NCBI GenBank assembly: GCA_026984275.1
Contig: JALSSM010000143.1
Span: 1-16,642, forward strand
Origin: Gammaproteobacteria bacterium
GTDB taxonomy: Bacteria > Pseudomonadota > Gammaproteobacteria > CAJXQU01
Length of the DNA: 16,642 nucleotides
Direction of reading: 5' to 3'
Within the stretch, counting starts at the first letter, position 1; every line of letters starts with the position of its first letter. The notes beneath the pieces are model-generated. The model was not told the DNA's origin. It saw only the letters and a list, made by a program, of their open reading frames with translations, and ran no database searches. Position numbers and translations under genes: made by a program. Below, piece after piece: positions 14,310 through 16,642 of this stretch.

Positions 14310-15476
14310 ATGAGTAAAAATGATAGCTTTCCTTTCTGGAGTGATGACTGGATGAAATCACAACAGGAGTATATCGATTCCTGGGCAAAAATGTCCGAAC
14401 AAATGGCAGGAACCTTCCAGCCCAAAAAACCTCGTAACCCATGGATTGAAGCATTGGAACAATGGGAGTCTTTCATCCCTGATACAGGTGAATCACAACC
14501 TTATGCTCATCGCATGTTAAACCAGGGAAAAGCTTTTTTTGAAATGAGCGAAGGGATCTCTCAATTTTTGAAAATGCTTAATGATGTCAATAAGTCTACC
14601 GATGAGTGGCAACAAACACTGCAGTCACAGATGGAAGAAATCAAGAATGCATTCGATACAGGTCAGGGAGATCTGGCTGCATTCTGGGATCAGCCTCTGG
14701 ATGCCTGGCAAAGTGCCATGGGGGATTCTGTGATGGATCCAGATGCATTCCTGAAATTATTTGATCATAAAGATGGAATGAAAGACTTAAGTCATCCTGT
14801 CTTCGAGGAAATGAATAAAATCCTCGGTACGCCAGGTGTTGGCCCTGACAGAGAAACTCATGAGCAGTATCGAAACTACACTCGCTTATGGATGGACTAC
14901 CAACGTGCACATCAGGAATATAATGATGCTCATCACCGTGTTGGTAAAGAAACGATCGAACGTCTGATGCAGAGAATGATGGAGCTGGCTGAGAAAGGTG
15001 AAACGCTTAACAGCATGCGAGAAGTTTATGATCTCTGGATAGATTGTGCTGAAGAAGCCTATGCTGACTTTGCCTATTCTGATGAATATCAGGAAGTTTA
15101 TGGTCGGATGATCAATTCTTTAATGGCTCTGAAACAGGCGTCACGCAACATGATCGACAAAGCAGCAAGCTCTATGGGCTTACCGAGTAGCAAGGGATTT
15201 GATACGGTTTTGAAACGCATGCAAGAGATGCGGCGTGAGATCCGTCAATTACAAAAGGGAACGGCTGGAAATCAGGACAATCAAAATGACGAGATTGCTG
15301 AACTCCGAACCGAGATTACCAATCTTCGCAAAGAACTGGCCGATGTCAAAAAATCGATTACTTCAAACCGGGCGGCATCAGGTACCAACAATAATACTGC
15401 GAAAAAGAAAGTCGCTCCAACCAGAAAGAAAGTAGCCAGAAAAAAAGTTGCTTCCAGAAAAACAACTAAGGGGTAA
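14310..15476 (+). CDS. phaE: Class III polyhydroxyalkanoate synthase, PhaE subunit
   Basis: The non-catalytic partner of PhaC in class III synthases; it stabilises and activates the enzyme at the PHA granule. The 388 residues include the usual PhaE features: an aromatic N-terminus (SFPFWSDDWMKSQQEYIDSW), the central helical block with YRNYTRLWMDYQRAHQEY, and VYDLWIDCAEEAYADFAYS. A coiled coil spans about 300-350. The last 25 residues are extremely basic (12 Lys/Arg) with repeated KKVA units, resembling histone H1 or the tail of PhaF. The ATG at 14310 is chosen because it has GAGG eight bases upstream; an in-frame ATG at 14247 lies within the promoter/operator and would add 21 unrelated residues. 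phaC follows three bases after the stop. Confidence 0.93.
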   Translation: MSKNDSFPFWSDDWMKSQQEYIDSWAKMSEQMAGTFQPKKPRNPWIEALEQWESFIPDTGESQPYAHRMLNQGKAFFEMSEGISQFLKMLNDVNKSTDEWQQTLQSQMEEIKNAFDTGQGDLAAFWDQPLDAWQSAMGDSVMDPDAFLKLFDHKDGMKDLSHPVFEEMNKILGTPGVGPDRETHEQYRNYTRLWMDYQRAHQEYNDAHHRVGKETIERLMQRMMELAEKGETLNSMREVYDLWIDCAEEAYADFAYSDEYQEVYGRMINSLMALKQASRNMIDKAASSMGLPSSKGFDTVLKRMQEMRREIRQLQKGTAGNQDNQNDEIAELRTEITNLRKELADVKKSITSNRAASGTNNNTAKKKVAPTRKKVARKKVASRKTTKG

Positions 15477-15479
15477 ATC

Positions 15480-16544
15480 ATGTTTCCATTTAATATAACA
15501 CCAGACAATGCACTAAAAGAAATCCAGGACTTCGGAAACAAACTGGGGCAAGGATTACAAAACCTGACAGAACTGGGCGAAATTCCAGTTGGGGCTAGCG
15601 ACTACGATGTTGTCTATAGCGAAGATAAGCTTTCTCTGCATCATTACACACCACAGGTAAAAAACCCGAACAAAACACCTCTGTTGATTGTTTATGCATT
15701 GGTCAATCGCCCCTACATGGCAGATCTGCAAAAAGGTCGCTCATTGGTAGAAGGATTATTACAGAATGGTCAGGATGTTTATATGATCGACTGGGGTTAC
15801 CCGGATGCAGCTGATCGTTATCTCACGCTGGATGACTATATCAATGGCTACATTGATAATTGTGTCGATGAAGTTGCCAAACGTGCCGGCGTCGAAAAAA
15901 TCAATCTCCTCGGTATCTGTCAGGGTGGTGCTTTCAGCCTGTGTTATACCTCGCTGCATACCGACAAAGTTAAAAACCTGATCACCACCGTAACACCGGT
16001 AGATTTCCACACCAAGGATGACCTGCTGAGCCACATGGTACGCAATGTTGATATGGAACAGCTTGTTGAAACGGTCGGTAATGTTTCAGGCGAAATGTTG
16101 AACACAACCTTCCTGTCACTGAAGCCCTTCCGTCTAACAGGACAAAAATATCTGGATATGGTTAACATTCTGGAAGATGAAGATAACGCACTGAATTTCA
16201 TGCGCATGGAAAAATGGATCTTCGACAGTCCCGATCAGGCCGGCGAAGCGTATAAACAATTTATCAGTCAATTCTATCAACAGAATAAGCTGATCAAAGG
16301 TGAAGCCATGATTGGTGATCAACAGGTTGACCTGAAAAATATTACTTGTCCTGTATTAAATATCTTTGCCAAGGATGACCACCTGGTTCCTGTCGCTGCT
16401 TCAAAGGCTCTGGAGAAATATGTAGGCACCAATGACTACACGTCTCTGGAATTCCCGGGTGGACATATTGGGATCTACGTCAGTGGTAAGGCACAAAAAA
16501 TGATCCCGCCAACAGTTGGAGAATGGCTTAGCAAACGAAGTTAG
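15480..16544 (+). CDS. phaC: Class III polyhydroxyalkanoate synthase, catalytic subunit PhaC
   Basis: Polymerises (R)-3-hydroxyacyl-CoA, mainly hydroxybutyryl-CoA, into PHA granules. It is an alpha/beta hydrolase of 354 residues, the class III size. The lipase-like box GICQGG holds the nucleophile Cys147, AKDDHLVP supplies Asp300 and GGHIG supplies His329. The spacings Cys-Asp 153 and Asp-His 29 equal those of the Allochromatium vinosum enzyme (Cys149, Asp302, His331). The Shine-Dalgarno AAGGGG overlaps the end of phaE, three bases separate the genes, and the pair is surely one operon. Ketothiolase and reductase genes (phaA, phaB) are not in this window. A strong terminator follows. Confidence 0.96.
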   Translation: MFPFNITPDNALKEIQDFGNKLGQGLQNLTELGEIPVGASDYDVVYSEDKLSLHHYTPQVKNPNKTPLLIVYALVNRPYMADLQKGRSLVEGLLQNGQDVYMIDWGYPDAADRYLTLDDYINGYIDNCVDEVAKRAGVEKINLLGICQGGAFSLCYTSLHTDKVKNLITTVTPVDFHTKDDLLSHMVRNVDMEQLVETVGNVSGEMLNTTFLSLKPFRLTGQKYLDMVNILEDEDNALNFMRMEKWIFDSPDQAGEAYKQFISQFYQQNKLIKGEAMIGDQQVDLKNITCPVLNIFAKDDHLVPVAASKALEKYVGTNDYTSLEFPGGHIGIYVSGKAQKMIPPTVGEWLSKRS

Positions 16545-16566
16545 GCATAACGGCTCTATATTGAGC

Positions 16567-16594
16567 AAAAAAGACCGCTTATGCGGTCTTTTTT
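16567..16594 (+). terminator. Rho-independent terminator after phaC
   Basis: AAAAAAGACCGC and GCGGTCTTTTTT form a perfect 12-base stem (six G/C-rich pairs plus A/T pairs) around a TTAT loop, ending in a six-T run. It closes the phaEC transcript and, being symmetric, could also stop a convergent transcript from outside the window. Confidence 0.93.
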
Positions 16595-16642
16595 ATAACT
16601 GTTGATAATCTACTCCCTGTTACGCCATAATGACCATCATTA

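Noticed and set aside
1..16642. CRISPR arrays, tRNA/rRNA genes, insertion sequences, toxin-antitoxin or defence genes
   Set aside because: No regularly spaced repeats, no cloverleaf or rRNA signatures, and no transposase, integrase or defence motifs were found on either strand by reading.

Overview
The window looks like chromosomal DNA of a gammaproteobacterium, probably free-living and marine or halotolerant. This is inferred from gene content: MnmA, NudJ, a Vibrio-type NhaD Na+/H+ antiporter, a class III (PhaE/PhaC) polyhydroxyalkanoate synthase and AMP-forming acetyl-CoA synthetase. Base composition is moderate by eye (not computed). No rRNA, tRNA, CRISPR array, insertion sequence or phage gene is visible. 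The genus cannot be fixed from the sequence alone.

Layout. (1) Positions 121-1904, minus strand: mnmA (tRNA 2-thiouridylase) followed by an exported single-cysteine methionine sulfoxide reductase B. (2) Positions 1994-7610, plus strand: a two-gene signalling operon. The first gene is a 1165-residue membrane hybrid histidine kinase (6 TM, PAS, GAF, HisKA, HATPase, two receivers, Hpt). The second, one base later and with a TTG start, is a REC-PAS-GGDEF-EAL protein with both catalytic motifs intact. Upstream lies an exact match to the sigma-54 -24/-12 consensus. (3) Positions 7707-8300, plus strand: a DksA/TraR-type zinc-finger protein and a YdcH-family small protein, preceded by a perfect FNR/ANR box. 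(4) Positions 8325-8861, minus strand: nudJ. (5) Positions 9032-10486, plus strand: nhaD, with a second sigma-54-like promoter upstream. (6) Positions 10473-12141, minus strand: a HAL2/CysQ-like bisphosphate nucleotidase followed by an unknown lipoprotein; the lipoprotein gene overlaps nhaD tail to tail by 14 bp. (7) Positions 12255-16544, plus strand: acs, then phaE-phaC, closed by a strong intrinsic terminator.

How the genes may work together. The signalling operon appears able to carry a signal from the membrane or a redox sensor through a four-step phosphorelay to a c-di-GMP synthesising/degrading output. The candidate sigma-54 and FNR sites suggest that nitrogen or nutrient state and oxygen feed into this region. 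Acs supplies acetyl-CoA, which PhaEC-dependent storage (with thiolase and reductase encoded elsewhere) can turn into PHA granules. nudJ and mnmA are adjacent in E. coli; here they keep the same strand and order but are separated by the opposite-strand block 1994-8300. That makes the signalling/DksA block a candidate insertion into an ancestral neighbourhood.

No wholly new gene system is evident. The most interesting points are regulatory: the two sigma-54-type sites, the FNR promoter that would give a leaderless message, and the operator/hairpin switch in front of phaE. The C/H-rich GAF sensor, the histone-like tail of PhaE and the single-Cys periplasmic MsrB are also worth following up.
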